A DNA stretch of 64,000 bases from Volutella citrinella (GCA_034401135.1 JAWZSP010000001.1:2480001-2544000); one strand, 5' to 3'; positions 24,082 through 37,787 are shown, counted from the stretch's first letter. Notes: a model not told the origin generated them from the sequence alone. Program-made: numbers and translations.

Positions 24082-27000
24082 ATGGCACAACACAATGTCA
24101 GTTCTCTCTGCATCCTGCCTATTCTAACTCTGGCATTTATTCCGCGAATCCCCCAAGCTCGCTTTTTTCCCTCCACCCGTCTTATGTTTCATACGAGCCG
24201 CGCTCAGTGAGCCCCCGGTCGCGACAAGACTCATTTCTAACCCATCGCAGGACTCCAGAGCTTCTGAACCAGATGCTCAGACTGTGGCAGACCAAATGAC
24301 CACACAATCAGGTTCAGAAGCCATGGCCAAGGATGCTGGAGCCGATCCGGCTCCGCCTTATGGGACTCGTTCCCGTAACAAAAATGGCAGCTCTCGTCCC
24401 AACTATGCAGAGGATAAGGATATTGATGCTGATGTGTACGATTTCTATCACGACAAGAAGGATGGCGACTCCAAAAAGGCAACGCGACAGGCTAGTGCCG
24501 CTGCCGCCGGTGCTGATGCGCCCCGACCAAGTGGCAACCCACGTAAGGCTGGCAACGACGATGCCCGTGCAGCACAATCGCAGAATGGTCCCAGAGAGCC
24601 GAGTTCCAGCGGCGCGTCAACTTCTGCGGCGGCGACCCCTCAGCAGGCCACCGGCTCACAGCCGTCACGGAAGCGCAAGGCTGCTGGGTCTGGCGGGCCG
24701 GCCTCTGGTGGCACTTCGAGAAAGGCAGGGACGGCGGCGGCTGTGGCTGCTGGCATTTCGTGGCCGGAGAGCAATATGCTCACCTTCGAGAATTGCAATG
24801 CTCGCCCCGTCGACCGGCGGATGGTGGCCGACGACGGCACGGTGTTGGAGCCGAATGGTAAATGCGACCGCGCTCCACCGTAATCGAGAGCGTTTGACAG
24901 GCTAACCGCTACTGCAGACCATGTGTACCTGGTGTGCGAACCTCCAGGTGAGCCCTATTACCTGGGCCGCATCATGGAGTTTTTGCACGCGCAAAATGAC
25001 CCAACCAAGCGCGTGGAAGCCCTGCGAATCAACTGGTATTACCGCCCCAAGGACATTGGGCGAAAGGCACCAGACACGCGCATGGTTTATGCGACGATGC
25101 ACTCGGACGTTAGCCCACTGACAGCGCTGCGTGGCAAGTGCCACATTCGTCACAAGGTCGAGATTCAGAACATGGACGAATACCGCAAGACGCCAGACAA
25201 CTTCTGGTTCGAAAAGCTCTACGACCGCTACATTCAGAAAAATTACGATCTAATTCCAACGCCATCCATCGTCAATGTACCCGCCCACGTCAAGAAGGTG
25301 CTGGACGACCGCTGGAAGTACGTGCTAGTTGAGCAGGGGCGTGGCAAGGAGCTCACTAGCGCCGTTAAGCTCTGCAAGAGATGCGCCGGCTATTGCGCGA
25401 GGTACGTACCACCTGCACCCACACCACCCACACCGCCCCACGTCTAATTCGCTTGTTAACCTCACATGCTGGTACAGCAACGACTCCGTTGATTGTGCTG
25501 TGTGCCAACACACATATCACATGAATTGTGTCAGGCCGCCTCTCCTCAAGAAACCATCACGTGGTTTTGCCTGGTCTTGTGCTGCGTGTAGCAGAGCCCA
25601 GGAGCGGAAACTGGAAGCCCGAAACACACCAAATGTTGATGCCAATGCCGACCACGACGAGGATGACCTTGTCGATGAGGATGACGATGAAGCCCTTGGG
25701 GCAGACACTGGCCGCACCAGTCCTGCAGAGGATCACGTACACCACGAGGGGACAGCCGAGCAAATATATCAAGCCAGTCTATGGCCCTACCGATACCTGG
25801 GTATGCATTGCAAGCCTCAGGACGCCCTCGACTACGATGATCGTATTTATCCGCGAGCAAGCACCCGGATTGGGCCAAGAAATCAAGCAAACGTGGGCCC
25901 GTGGCCAGGTCAGCCAGTTCAGTACGTCAAGCCTCCGGAGACCAGAAGGTACGGCAAAAAAGACGTCAGGGTCGCAAAGGATGCACAGGCGAACCTGGAA
26001 ATGGAAAAACAATGGAATGGGAAGCGCCCGAAGTGGATACAGGATAGGCCGCCGGGATACACTGTCAGAGGCGAGGATCACGATGCAGACGATCCTAACT
26101 GCACAGCAACGCCGCTCTGGATCCCGCCCCCTGAGGATGTCATTTCCACAAAGGCTATCGACGAGTACATGGACAAGGCCAAAGCCATGGCCAAAGATCT
26201 GGGCCTTCCCGAGAAATCCACGAACCTGCAAGATGTTGCTATCGACACCCTCTTTCATTCCAAGTTCGACCCGAAACGGGCCCTCAGCGCCTTGCCAGAG
26301 AAGGACAAGTCTGTGTTCAAGGAGCCGGATCTGACTCCGGCTGAACAAAAGAAGTTCGAAGAGGCTGTTTCAAAATATGGTTCCGAGCTCTATCTCGTGA
26401 AGAAGCACGTCAAAACGCTACTCCCTGGTACAGTGACCCGATATTACTATACCTGGAAGAAGACCGAGCGTGGCAGACAAGTGTGGGCAAACTACCCTGG
26501 TCGCAAGGGGAAAAAGGAAGCAAAGCGGGCCGAATCTGCGGCCAGCAAGTTTGCTGATGATGTTGCCGACAATGACGACGACTCTGCATTCGACAGCGGC
26601 AAAGCTGCTGAGAAGAAGCGATCTTTCATGTGCCAATTTTGTTCTACGACAACCTCACGGCAATGGCGACGGGCGCCTCATGCAGCTGCAGGCCTGGTAA
26701 CTGAGACCGGGGCGAAAGCAGGCAACAAGGACAAGGGAAATCAATACATTCCTGCTCTTTGCCGTCGCTGCGCTGAGCTCTGGCGTCGCTACGCCATTCG
26801 ATATGAGGATATCGACGACGTTGCGAAAAAGATAACCCAAGCAGGTGGCCGAGCCTGGAAGCGGAAGCAAGACGAAGAGCTGCTGAAAGAGCTTCAAACT
26901 GCTCACGAAATGGGTATGATGACACCGGAGCGAGCCCCGACACCACCAAGTGCGGCCACCCTCACCAATGGGAACGAACCTCCGCGGAAGAAGCTCAAGA

Positions 27001-29243
27001 GTGCGCCTGAGAAAGAGGCCGACCAGTCTGATGCGGCAAGCGCGGCAGGCTCTGTCGCCTCGAGAAAGAAGGACAAGAGTGTGGAGGCTCCTGTTTCGGT
27101 GGAACTTCCCAAGCCACGAGTCCTTCCCTGTGCCGTCTGCGATCAGATGGAACCTCTGGGTGACCAGCATCTGTCTTGCCGCGAATGCCGCTTGACGGTC
27201 CATCGGAGCTGTTATGGTGTGATGGACATCCGTAACCCGGGAAAATGGGTCTGCGATATGTGTGTGAACGACAAAAACCCACAAGTGTCGATTGTAAGAG
27301 CGCCCTCGAACCATTCAAAACTGATATTCGCTGACTTCGTGATAGCAATACAAATGTGTCCTCTGCCCAGTCGAGCACACTGAGCAGGAACTTATTGAGC
27401 TGCCTAAACTCACACACCACAAGAAGAAGATGTCGGAGAAGGACAGAGAGAGGGAACGGAATGAGGTACAGAATGCTCGCAAAGCGGCCGAACTGTACCG
27501 CAAGAGACAAGAGGAGATGAATCGGCCACCGAACCCCCGCGAGCCGTTAAAGCGAACCGCTGACAACAATTGGGTGCATGTTACGTGTGCCGTGTGGACG
27601 GGTGAGGTGAAATTCGGCAACGCCAGAGCTCTGGAGCCATCGGAAGGCATACCCTCCATCCCTCGATCGAGATATGAAGACGTCTGCCAGGCTTGCAACA
27701 CGCGGGACGGGGCCTGCATCCCCTGCCAAAACTGCCGTGTTTCATGTACGCCACTCCTTGAAGGCCCCCCCTCCCCCTTCTGTTTGGATGTTTTTGCTAA
27801 TCTTATCTAGATCACGTCGAGTGTGCCAAGAAGGCGGGTCATGTTCTCGGGTTCGATATCACGCCTGTTAAGAGCTCTCGCCGTGATCAGTTCAACGTAG
27901 TAACAGTGAACGGAGAAATCGGCACAATGTCCGCAGCCGTTTGGTGCAAGGAGCACGCGCCCACGAAGACGATTGTCCATCGCATGCAAGATCCCGTTGG
28001 CGAGACTGGCTTGAATGCCCTTCAGTTCTATGTTCAAACCTACAAACAAGCCGACCTCACTTTGACAGGAACGGTGCGAAAGGCAAACCTAATGACGACG
28101 GCGGCCAAGATGAGTGGCACGTCAACGCAACCAGGGCTGAGAAGGTCTTCGACAACGACCATTCCATCGAATGGTTGGCACCAACCCAAGAATGGCGGCG
28201 AGACTGCGGATGCCGCGTCTGATGCACAGCAGCCCGGAGAAAAAGTTTGCATTACCTGTGGCATCGATGTAAGCCCCAAGTGGTGGCCCATCGATAATTC
28301 ACAAGAGCGCGAGCTTACCAATGGGCACTATGGCATGATTGGAAAGGAGGCGCGCAAATTTGTCGAGCAGAGGAGGTTCCAATGCCACAAGTGCCACAAG
28401 CTTCGGCGCACGCCTAAACCTCACCCACCCCGGCCGTCCCCGCCTCCCGCTGAAGCGCATAGGCGCCTGCCACAGGAGCCGGCCCTACCTCCTGCGATGC
28501 CGCCGGTGTCAGTCCCGCCACTTCGAAGCCCGCCACGCCCAGTATCTGGACACCACGAGGGGCACCTTCCGACCTACTCTTGGCCGACGCAGCTTGTGTC
28601 TCCCCACACTGGTCCCTCTCCGATTGTGGCACCAGGGCATCCCGCAGACCACAGTCTAGGGCCACGGCCTCCGACATCTCATGCATTCCCGCCACCACCG
28701 CCTCGAGCCTTTGGCGATTGGGGCCCTCGGCCAGGAAGCCAGCACGGATCCCCCCCACGCCACATTAATGGGGGACCGCCACCTCTACATAACCCGCCGC
28801 CTCTGTCCAATCTCACATCACTTCGACCACCGCCCCTCTCCGGGCCTCCCCCCCCAGCTCCCTTATCCGTGGTCCATCCTGTTGGACATGGCTCACAGTC
28901 TTATGTCAATGGCATGCCCCCTTCACCCCGGCGGATGAGTGGACCTGCCCCCCCTTCTCGATACGCTCACCCTTACCAACCTCATGGGCATCATAGCCCG
29001 CCGCCACATCTCCCGCCGCCACTCAGTAACGGGGGCCCACCGCCCAGGAGTGACGGCTTCGCTCAAGGCCTGCATCCGCAGCGACCGTCGTTCGGACCAG
29101 CCCTGAATGGCTCATCTGGGGCGCGTGGCTTATCCCTAACTCATGAGCCGCAGCAATCGAGTGCTCACAGTTCTCGACCTCCCGATCCACGACCGGCCAG
29201 TGGTGCTAGTGCAAGTCCCTCACTGCGGAATCTACTCTCATAG
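24082..29243 (+). CDS. SNT2: Snt2-type chromatin reader (BAH, PHD, SANT, GATA, extended PHD)
   Basis: Exons 24082-24096, 24251-24857, 24918-25401, 25478-27293, 27346-27745 and 27811-29243 give 1584 aa. Domains in order: a disordered N-terminus; BAH near 208-330 (VYLVCEPPGEPYYLGRIMEF); PHD1 near 358-410, rebuilt across intron 3; an ELM2-like stretch; SANT near 655-705; a GATA-type finger near 751-806 (CQFC...CRRC); PHD2 near 917-965; an extended PHD to about 1160; another CxxC...CxxC pair near 1251-1315; then a Pro-rich tail. Yeast Snt2 works with Ecm5 and the Rpd3 deacetylase. Fungal orthologues affect histone acetylation, stress responses and autophagy genes. It acts in the nucleus. The 5-codon first exon is inferred from a CTAAC...CAG acceptor at 24250 and is the least certain part; an ATG at 24296 is the fallback. 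Confidence 0.88.
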
Positions 29244-30228
29244 TGGTAGCTTCAAGATCAAGCCTCCCTGGCACTTGAAGGAACAATACAAAAGCTAGGT
29301 GACGGGTCTGGCACGCGTGGGCAATCCAATGATTTAGGTGTTGGTGGTGACACAGTTGTGTGTCATGTGCGAAAAAACAGGAGTTTGAAAAATGCTTATT
29401 GGACCGAGATGGAAGAGTTGTTGTAAATATTCGTTTGGGTATTTTTCGAAATGCCGTCGACAGTGGTGGCCGGTATTAGCTAGGCCACCACGGAACAAGG
29501 AGAATCAAGACAATCAATGAAACTAGCTAGCATGGAGAAATCCGTTCTAGGTGTGTCTCACAGAGCTAGAAGAATTATTCATTGTAACTTGGTAAACATG
29601 GCCAAAGACAAGATCTGAAAGCAGCATGTCCTCATGTTGTCATGTTGAAACAATACCGATGATTTACATCGTATCGGATTGATGCGGGCCCCCACTCCTA
29701 CCTGGGACAGTGCAAGAAAAAGGACCAATTAGCACCTGCGCTAGGGGGGACGCGGGGACCATTGCCACACTTGGTACGTACCACTTTGGTGGCCCGTGTG
29801 CCCAACACGTTGCATTGTGGCTCTGCGGCTGAGAGCTCCTGGTGGCTCAGCCTCTGCCGTCATCCAAAACAGCTTCCAACCTCACCTCGCCAAATCACCC
29901 AGTCTCCAGGTTGACCATCAACCAGGCCGCCCCATACTTATCTCCTCCTACACGCCAAGCAGTGGGCTATACGTATCGCGAAGCTGATCTCCCGCTCGGA
30001 CACCTCCAGACAACGAATCGTCGCTGCCTTGTCGCATTCCGTAGCTTCATTTCAATTGACGTTTCTTGTCTGTGTCAGCCAGGAGCTCGTCGGGAACCCG
30101 TCGAAACAGCCACCCACCTCGAAGCAAAAGCTCTCGGCGAGAATCGCTTGATTCCCAGACGAGGGATATTGCGAGTATTGGTCTGAACCTCGGGCACATC
30201 GCAGCGCAGCGCAGCACAGCAGGTCGCC
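29244..30228. other. Intergenic region between the SNT2-like and kinase genes
   Basis: The left half is A/T-richer 3' flank of the SNT2-like gene. The right half is promoter and leader of the kinase gene. I see no coding sequence that I can support. Confidence 0.5.
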
Positions 30229-31605
30229 ATGGCGCAAATACTGCTCGACCTGTTCACCTCGTTTGGGAACTGCCTTAACTGCTTCCCGGGATCACCAACA
30301 CTCAAGATCAACAGCCGGAGCCTCAAGATCTTGCGGCTACTAGGCGAGGTAAATTGGAAACACCCCCGCCCTTCCACAGTCTTCTTCAGAATCCTTGTGG
30401 TCTCGGGCGGATGATGATGATAACCGGCCGTCATTGACATGAATTGTTCACTTTTAGGGCGGCTTTTCCTACGTCTACCTCGTCGAAGACACCAGCACGC
30501 ACGAACTCTTCGCACTGAAGAAGATCCGATGTCCCTTCGGCGCCGAGTCCGTCCAGCAGGCCATGCGTGAGGTTGACGCCTACCGACTCTTCTCCCACGT
30601 ACCAACCATTATCCCCGCCATCGACCATCTGGTGGCTACGGAACGCGGCGGCGACGAGGAATCCAAAACAGTCTATGTGCTGCTGCCATACTATCGCCGT
30701 GGAAACCTCCAGGACATGATCAACGCCAACCTCGTCAACCACGACCGCTTCCCCGAGCGTCGCCTGATGATGCTGTTCCTCGGCGTCTGCAAGGCCCTCC
30801 GTGCTATGCACGTCTACCAGACCCCCATCGAGCGCATGGATATGGGCCACGAGGAGGATCAGCACCACCAGAACACGACGCGCGGAAAGCGCACCGAGGA
30901 AGAGGAGGAGACGGAGCAGGAACGGCCGCTCATGGGGGATGAGAACCAAGTCTCGGGTGGCCGCTCCAACAAGTCGTACGCCCATCGCGACATCAAGCCA
31001 GGTTTGTCCCGCGCATCTCGCACTCGCTCAATGGGGGGGAATTTTGCTCTGATGACACATATGGCGCAGGAAACATCATGATTGATGACTCGGGCTCTAC
31101 TCCAATTCTGATGGATCTCGGCTCCGTCGCCGTCTCACCAATCCCCGTCACTTCGCAGTCCCTCGCCCTGCAGATTCAGGACACGGCCGCTGAGCACTCC
31201 ACCATGCCCTACCGCGCACCCGAGCTCTTTGACGTCCAGACCGGCATGGTCATCGACACAAAGGTCGACATCTGGTCCCTTGGGTGCACGCTCTACGCCT
31301 GCCTTGTCGGCAAGTCGCCCTTTGAGATGCGTTCTGACGAGACCGGCGGCACCCTCTCCCTCTGTGTCCTGGGCGGCGATTGGCGCTTCCCCGACGAAGG
31401 CCCAGCCGGCGTCAAGCGCACCAACTCGATGCGCCCTGGTGCCCAGCAATCCGGAAACGCTGCGCCTGCTGTCGAGATTAGCGAGCCCATTCGTGACGTG
31501 GTCCGCAAGTGTCTCAAGGTCGAGCCGGCCGAGCGCCCGGATATTGACGAGCTCATCGGCATGGTGCAAACGGTCATTGAAGAGCTGCCAGAAGATGGCC
31601 ATTAG
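30229..31605 (+). CDS. ENV7: Env7/STK16-type serine/threonine kinase (NAK family)
   Basis: Exons 30229-30348, 30458-31001 and 31070-31605 give 399 aa. The N-terminus has closely spaced cysteines (NCLNCFPGSP) typical of the palmitoylated membrane anchor of Env7/STK16. Kinase signatures follow: LLGEGGFSYVYLV joined across intron 1, the Lys of FALKKIRC, the catalytic loop YAHRDIKPGNIM across intron 2, MDLGS in place of DFG (DLG is normal for STK16), MPYRAPELF, and VDIWSLGCTLY. An acidic, Gly/Glu-rich insert of about 50 residues sits just before the catalytic loop. Yeast Env7 is a vacuolar membrane kinase that limits vacuole fusion, so a vacuole or Golgi membrane role is likely. It converges with the mannosidase gene 445 bp away. 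Confidence 0.9.
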
Positions 31606-32050
31606 GGCTGAGCAGCCTTCTAACTGGAGTGCTTGTTGTGTGTATGGAGCTTGCGATTGATGTAATGTAGGATATCACGTGAAATTACTGTCGTCTGATG
31701 GTCTGTCTGGTTTTCTGCGGCATATGGGCCGGGCCCGCTCGCCATATGAAGATGATATGGCAAAGGCGTTTGGAGTTGGGATTGATAGAGCTAGCTACTG
31801 GACCCTATTTCTAAGCATTCTCTCACAACCATACTCCGACCAATACCGTCCTACCCCCCAACAGTCTTGGTCGATTCATTGGCCCGACTCTCATCTTAAC
31901 ATTCTGGTTGTCATGAAATTAATTTGAGGCCTCGCTCCCATCACCCACGCCGTCCCGTCCTGCCACGTCTCCTTCGTGTATGCCTCCTCAAAGCCGCACG
32001 AACATCTGCAAGCTTGAGTCTGGACAGATGCACTCTCCCTCATCGTCATT
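31606..32050. other. Convergent 3' spacer
   Basis: This holds the 3' flanks of the kinase gene (+) and the mannosidase gene (-). It is A/T-richer than the flanking genes. I see no gene. Confidence 0.55.
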
Positions 32051-35000
32051 CTATAACTCGATTCGGAAGGTGGCTATCTCAAACGGCCGAAGCTTGATTG
32101 CGAATTCGCCCCCCTCGCACTTGATTTCTTCCAACTCATCCTCCAAGACGTTCGTCTTTGTAACCCGCTGGACCGGATACGTTGTCTTGATTGTGCCCCG
32201 GCTGTGGCCTCCCAAAGACTCGTACACTCGGCAAATAATGCTCTGACCTTTTTTGACATGCAGGCCTTGATCATGGCTGATATCCTCATCATCGTGGCCT
32301 CGCTTGATCGTGTCTAGAACCAAGGACCTCGACTCATCCGTATTGATCAATTTGATAGGATTTTCGGACATTCTTTGTATCGCCGAGTGAGTTCCCGATA
32401 CGACCTTTAGAGGGTTGTTGAGAGCATATGCTGCCCTGACAGTTGTAGCCGAAAGAGCTCCCTTGTGAGGTAGGATGGCCCATCGGATCGTGTGGCGTCC
32501 CATATCCGCGTTGGCATCAGGGGCCTTGGGGGAACGGAGGAGTGATAGTCGCATCGTCTTGCCAGCTGTGGCGAACCCATACTTGCTGTCGTTGAGGATC
32601 GAAACACCGTAATTATGCTCCGACAAATCAGCAAACCTATGGCAGCAAACCTCAAACTTGGCCATGTCCCAGCTCGTGTTGTAGTGAGTAGGGCGTTTGG
32701 TGATGCTGAATGCGGTTTCGTACGAGGCTTCCGTATTGACCACCTCGACGGGGAATTCGACCTTGAGGAACTTTGAGTTCTCGTGCCAATCCACCTCGGC
32801 AGAGCAATCGACTTGCGAGGCTTGCCCCTTGAGAGCTGCGGAGAGACTGATGTACGACTTGATCGTGCTCTTCCCACTGATCTTGATGTCCGTCACCAGA
32901 GTCACCCGATGGGCCTTCTGCTCAAAGATCCGGGTCCGGCCATACTCCACAGGCCTGAGAGTATCCAGGTGGTAGACCTCGACGTCCCAGGCTTGCCAGT
33001 ACAATGGAATATCATCAAACAGCACAAACTTGTTGGCCTCACCACCCTTCTCGATGACCTCACGATCGTTGGCGATGTCATAGAGGGATACAATCTTACC
33101 CTCAAAGACAACCACGCGAAGTTGGTCATTCTGGAGAACATACACGTCTGCTCGCTCCTGTGTGACGGTAACAGCTGGTTTGTCTTCTTGGACCTTGAAA
33201 GACCGGACCGGAACTACTTGGCTGTCGCCACAAGCAATACCAACCTCTGTATCGGAAATCTCAACAATCTCCTTACGATGCCAAGGTAGAGTGTTGATAA
33301 CGGCTGCTTCTTGGACACTGTTTGGCCGATTGTTTGACATCTCAAGCTCTTGATGGAGTTGGTCAAGCAGTTTCTTTCCAGTCTTGAAGACTTTAGCATA
33401 GAGCTGTCTCGAGTTAGTTTTCTCTTTCATGTTTTTTGAGGGCGCGGGGGGCGCCGGGGTAGTTACCTGGTCAGAGTCATCGTAGCACATGCCAATGCTA
33501 CTTCCGGGGAGGCAGTCGTGGAATTGGCAAAGAAGGACAGATTCCCACATCTCGTCTATGGCCTTGGAAGGATATTGATACGAGCCATTGTTGAGAGAGG
33601 CAATGGTGGCCAGTTGCTCGATATCCCGCAGCATGACCTCGGCCTTTCGGTTATAGTACTTGTTATTGGCCTGAGTGGTATATGTTCCTCGGTGAAGCTC
33701 AAAGTAAAGCTCACCATACCAAGTTGGGAATTCGCTAGCCTTGGGGCTGAGCCGGTCAAAGAAGTCGTCGACGGTGAGACCCAGCTTGAGTTTAGGAATG
33801 CCACCGATGGTGTTACTGATGCCAGCGCACCGCCGAAGCTTCTCAAAATGTTGCCAGGTTGGACCACCGCCACCGTCACCCTTGCCAAACACAAGCAATG
33901 ACGAGCTGTCAACTCGCATGGTCTTGTGCTGGGAGATGCTCCGCTTAAGATCACCAAAGTTGGCATCCGCGGTATAGGTCTCGGAGGGAGGCATGTGGCA
34001 GATGACCTGGCTGCCATCTGGGCTGACCCACATGAAAGTCGTGTGGGGGAAGTTGTTGATATTGTTCCAGCTCAGCTTCTGTGTCATGAAACGGTCCATG
34101 TCAGCCAAACGACACAACTGGGGCAGCTGGCTCGAATACCCAAAGGTATCAGGAAGCCAAAATGTGCGACAGCGAGAGCCGAATTCGCCCTCAAAGAATC
34201 TCTGGCCGTAAAAGAACTGGCGTACTAGCGATTCACCGCTGGGCATATTGGTGTCGTGCTCGACCCAGCTACCACCGATGGGATGGAACTGCCCCTCCCG
34301 GACTTTGGCTTTGACCCGTCGAAAAGCTTCTGGGTAATACTGCTTTAGCCACTTGTACTGCTGGGCTTGAGAGCAGGCAAAATTGGCCTCGGGATATCGG
34401 TCCATCAAGTCGCACTGATTAGTCCAGGATCGAACGACCTTGCGCTTGGTCTCAGCCCATGGCCATAGCCAACAAGTATCGATGTGGCAGTGTCCAATAC
34501 CGAATACAACCGGCTCCTTTCCAACTTCGTATACGCGATGTGAGTCAACATCGGGCCCAAGAATCTCGCGAGCAATGGCGCGACATTTGAGAATCGAGTC
34601 CTGGTTGTTAACTTGGAAGGTGTTGATAATCTTCATGGCGACAGTAAGGGCTTGGTTCTGCTCGGCCGAGTTCTCTGGGAGCTCTCGGGCAGCATCGCCG
34701 AGCTCCCACATGTCAAAATGAAGCATGCGAGCCGGGACATTGACAGCCACAATGTCGGCTTGCCCCAGGGTAAAGCGCTTGTTGGGGTCGGGAGCTGCGA
34801 TGATTGTCTGGCCGTTGGGTGCACATCCAAACATGCCGTTGCAGGCCATCTCGATGTATATAGTGTGCTCTTGGCCGTCCCGGAACGACTGTGGGATGAT
34901 CCATTCGATGCGCTCGCCTCCGCCCGTGAGGCCCTGGACAGGCACGCCATCCTCGGTCCAGACAGTACCCTCATTGTTGGCATCCCAGTGCAGTTCTAAG

Positions 35001-35416
35001 AGTTCTTCGCCCAGTATCTCGGCGGGAATGCGCAAGACAACCTTGAACCAGTGAGTCGACCAGGCGGGGCCAAAGGATGTCCCGACATGAGTCTCTTTGA
35101 ATACATTGCCCACAGCTTGGCCAAAGGATGGGCGAGATGTGCCTGGAGCATCCCATACAAAGAGCTGTATGTTGGGCTTACCAGAGTATCTGGCATTGTA
35201 CATGTTCCTGTATGCTCAAGTCAGCAGTGCGAACGAAGGATCAAGGCCAGTGGGAGGAGGGCAATCGCACGCCAGTAAGTTGACCTTGTCATATTGCCCG
35301 GAGCTGTAGAATTGCTCGATCCGACCTTTGAGAATGCTCGTCTTGGGGACGCCGACAGGCCGTTCGACCAGGAGTGGGTATGAGCTGCCGCTCTTAACAT
35401 CACCGCCGCCACCCAT
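32051..35416 (-). CDS. AMS1: Ams1-type alpha-mannosidase (GH38)
   Basis: Exons 35416-35271, 35207-33467 and 33403-32051 give 1079 aa. The GH38 catalytic part has FGIGHCHIDTCWLWPWAE (Zn-binding His and Asp), the nucleophile Asp in FWLPDTFGYSSQLPQL, and the Zn-binding His in LCQFHDCLPGSSIG. The mid-domain and C-terminal beta-sandwich domains follow, ending FEIATFRIEL. The first exon carries the typical N-terminus SGSSYPLLVERPVGVPK. There is no signal peptide, which fits the yeast enzyme: Ams1 reaches the vacuole by selective autophagy (Cvt pathway) and trims free mannose oligosaccharides. The 63-bp intron 33404-33466 has a multiple-of-three length and no stop, so unspliced mRNA stays in frame. 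The start was chosen at 35416 because the frame upstream is leader-like. Confidence 0.92.
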
Positions 35417-37787
35417 AGTGTCTGCAACGAGCGGGCGACCTGGAGCCGAAGGAGCGGAGCGGTTCGATAGACGTCGCAGTTTCCCGCGTGACAGAGGTCC
35501 GGGCTGGGTATCGAGTGTGAGCGTATGGCGCGGGCACGCCGAGTCGGGCACGAGGTCGGTGAGGAGGTCTTTCGGGCTGTTTGCAGAAACAGAGTAAGCG
35601 ACCAGCCAAGTAAGCTACCTGCAGGTGTGCTATTCAATGGGCAGCAGATGCTGTGAGGCAATTGAGATGGGGGCTGGGCGTGAATTGGAATCGAGTTGGG
35701 ATGGGTAAGTATGCAGGTGAAGGCTGGCGCTTAGTTGGAAGAGGGAGCTTGGGGAAGCTCAATCAGTGATACATGGCGCCGCGATAACACTGCGAGCCTG
35801 CGTCACCTGGAAACCCGAGCCTTGGCTGGAGCGGGGAAGCTGACGGGAATGTTTCAGTGTGCCACCAGCGAGCCAGGTGACCCCAAAGCGCCAAACACAG
35901 AGCTGTAAGCTGTAGCTCGCCCAGCCGGTGGGGTTTCCAGCGTCCCCCGCGTCACTGACACTGGGGGCGGGACCTCCCCGAGGCAGGCTCCATTACAGCG
36001 GAGTACCTGGAGCTGTTGGGCGAGTTGAGCCCAGAGAGGAACAAGAGGGACAACGATCATAGCGTCGGGTGGGTGCGTAGCGTGTGGGGAGGAGGGTCGA
36101 ACCATGCCCGAAACGGCGGATGCTAAGACGTACCTCATCCTTGCAGCCATGTTGGAGCACAGGCGAAGGTATCCGCAGTGCTTGGTGGTATGATTGATAG
36201 TAGTGGCTGCTAAGCAGAGAGCTGGCTGGGGTATCCAGGCGGTGACACTGTCGGCTCGCTCAGTTTATTTGACTGTCAGATGGAGGACTGCGGGCCCGAG
36301 GGTTTCAGTAGGAGAAAATGTAGTCCGTATTGATGCAGGTAGCCCCGGGTGAGATGAGATGAGATGAGGCGAGCTGGTGGTAAGGCGGCGTTTTGAGGGA
36401 GTTGGACAAGAGGTACAGACGAAGGTGGGTGAAGAAGATTGAAGCTTGAATGCTTACACATGTGGCTGAACAAATCGAATCCAATTAAACAAAAAAGGGT
36501 AGTAATTGCCAATTTAGGCTCTATGGACTGCTAGGTGGCCGTTTCCTGCTCAGGAACGTCTTATTTCTCCATATGTGCGATGGCCTCGACGATCACGACC
36601 GCCGCCTCGCACAACATGCAGCACAAGTCAAGGGCACCTCACCCCCCAACGCGGCAGCAACGGAGGGGATGAATTCAGCACACCGTCCGTCAGTGCAGGC
36701 AATTCCAGTTGGCGCGCCAGGCAGGTGAGAGGTTCTGCGCGGGTGCAGCCAGGCATGAGCCGAGCATCTTGCCAGAATCCCGCCCCCATCCCGATGCCGA
36801 AGACTTGTGCCGCGAGACATGTCGGCAGGAACAAGCTCGCGAAAAAAAAAAACCCACATCATGCTGTGTCGAGTCTGTCCACTGCCCCGTGGTACTCGTG
36901 GAAGGCGCCGGGCTGGCCGCCACCATGTTCGTACGACAGGCCCCCGGGAGTGGAGGAGCGAGCCTCCACCGCATGCCACAGTACATATAACCACACCACC
37001 TGGATCGCGTCGTACCGGAATGCCGGGCGGATCGCAGCCACTACAGAGAGGCGCCCGGCAGGCGCTACGAACCGGCGGAACCAGGCATGACCCCTGTCGA
37101 ACCCTTCCTGGGCCGCCCAGACCACACACACACACAGACGACAAGAGTCCGCCCGCATGTGCGAATTTTCCCGATCCATTCAAACACGTTCCCGTTCGTC
37201 CCTTGCTAGGAGTGGGAGTGGGACGGAGCAATCAACCCGAACCACGAGTGTCAGCTCCAGACAGGAGACGTGCAAATTGCATCACTCTCGCGTGGTCTGC
37301 ATGATGAGATTTGAGCAGCGGCCTGAGAAGTCATCTTGTTTCATTCAAGGGTCTACTTAATTTGCAAGGTATCGGTATCATGGCTAAAAATACTGTGTAT
37401 GTACCTAATGTATAATACCATACATATATAACGCAACGATAAATGGATGGAGGTATATTGTAGTAGTGCGGCAAAATGCACCGACGCCATGGTCTCGTTT
37501 CTTATCCCATCCCGCCTGCATTGCAACGCCGTTTGACAAGCCCTCCAAAAAATGTGGTCCCAAAAAGCAATGTAGTTGGAGATGATGTCGTCGTCATTAT
37601 GCGGTTAAAATCCATCCCATCCCGGGGGCGCTGGTCTTGTCTTTCCTATAAAATGAGGAAAGAAGAGCCCAAAGCCGAAAACAACAAGAAATCAAACAAG
37701 AATCAACAAGAATCCCCAACCGTTGTCGTAAAGTCGGGAAAGATAAGAATCAGAGACACTCCGGTTTTCCATGCATGTTTTTCTCCC
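35417..37787. other. 2.4 kb intergenic region
   Basis: It lies upstream of the mannosidase gene (-) and downstream of the Cys/Gln repeat gene (-). Frames near 36593-37304 exist on both strands and in several phases, but they have no domain and are Arg/Pro/Ser-rich by composition. The A-run at 36842-36851 is low complexity. From about 37330 the sequence is A/T-richer, as expected for a 3' flank. Confidence 0.45.

Noticed and set aside
30850..31090. DLG in place of DFG in the Env7-like kinase, considered as a pseudokinase sign
   Set aside because: DLG is normal for the STK16/Env7 family, and the Lys, HRD and APE-region motifs are intact.
36593..37304. Overlapping frames on both strands between the mannosidase and repeat-protein genes
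   Set aside because: Frames occur in several phases at once, with Arg/Pro/Ser-rich composition and no domain or start/splice support.
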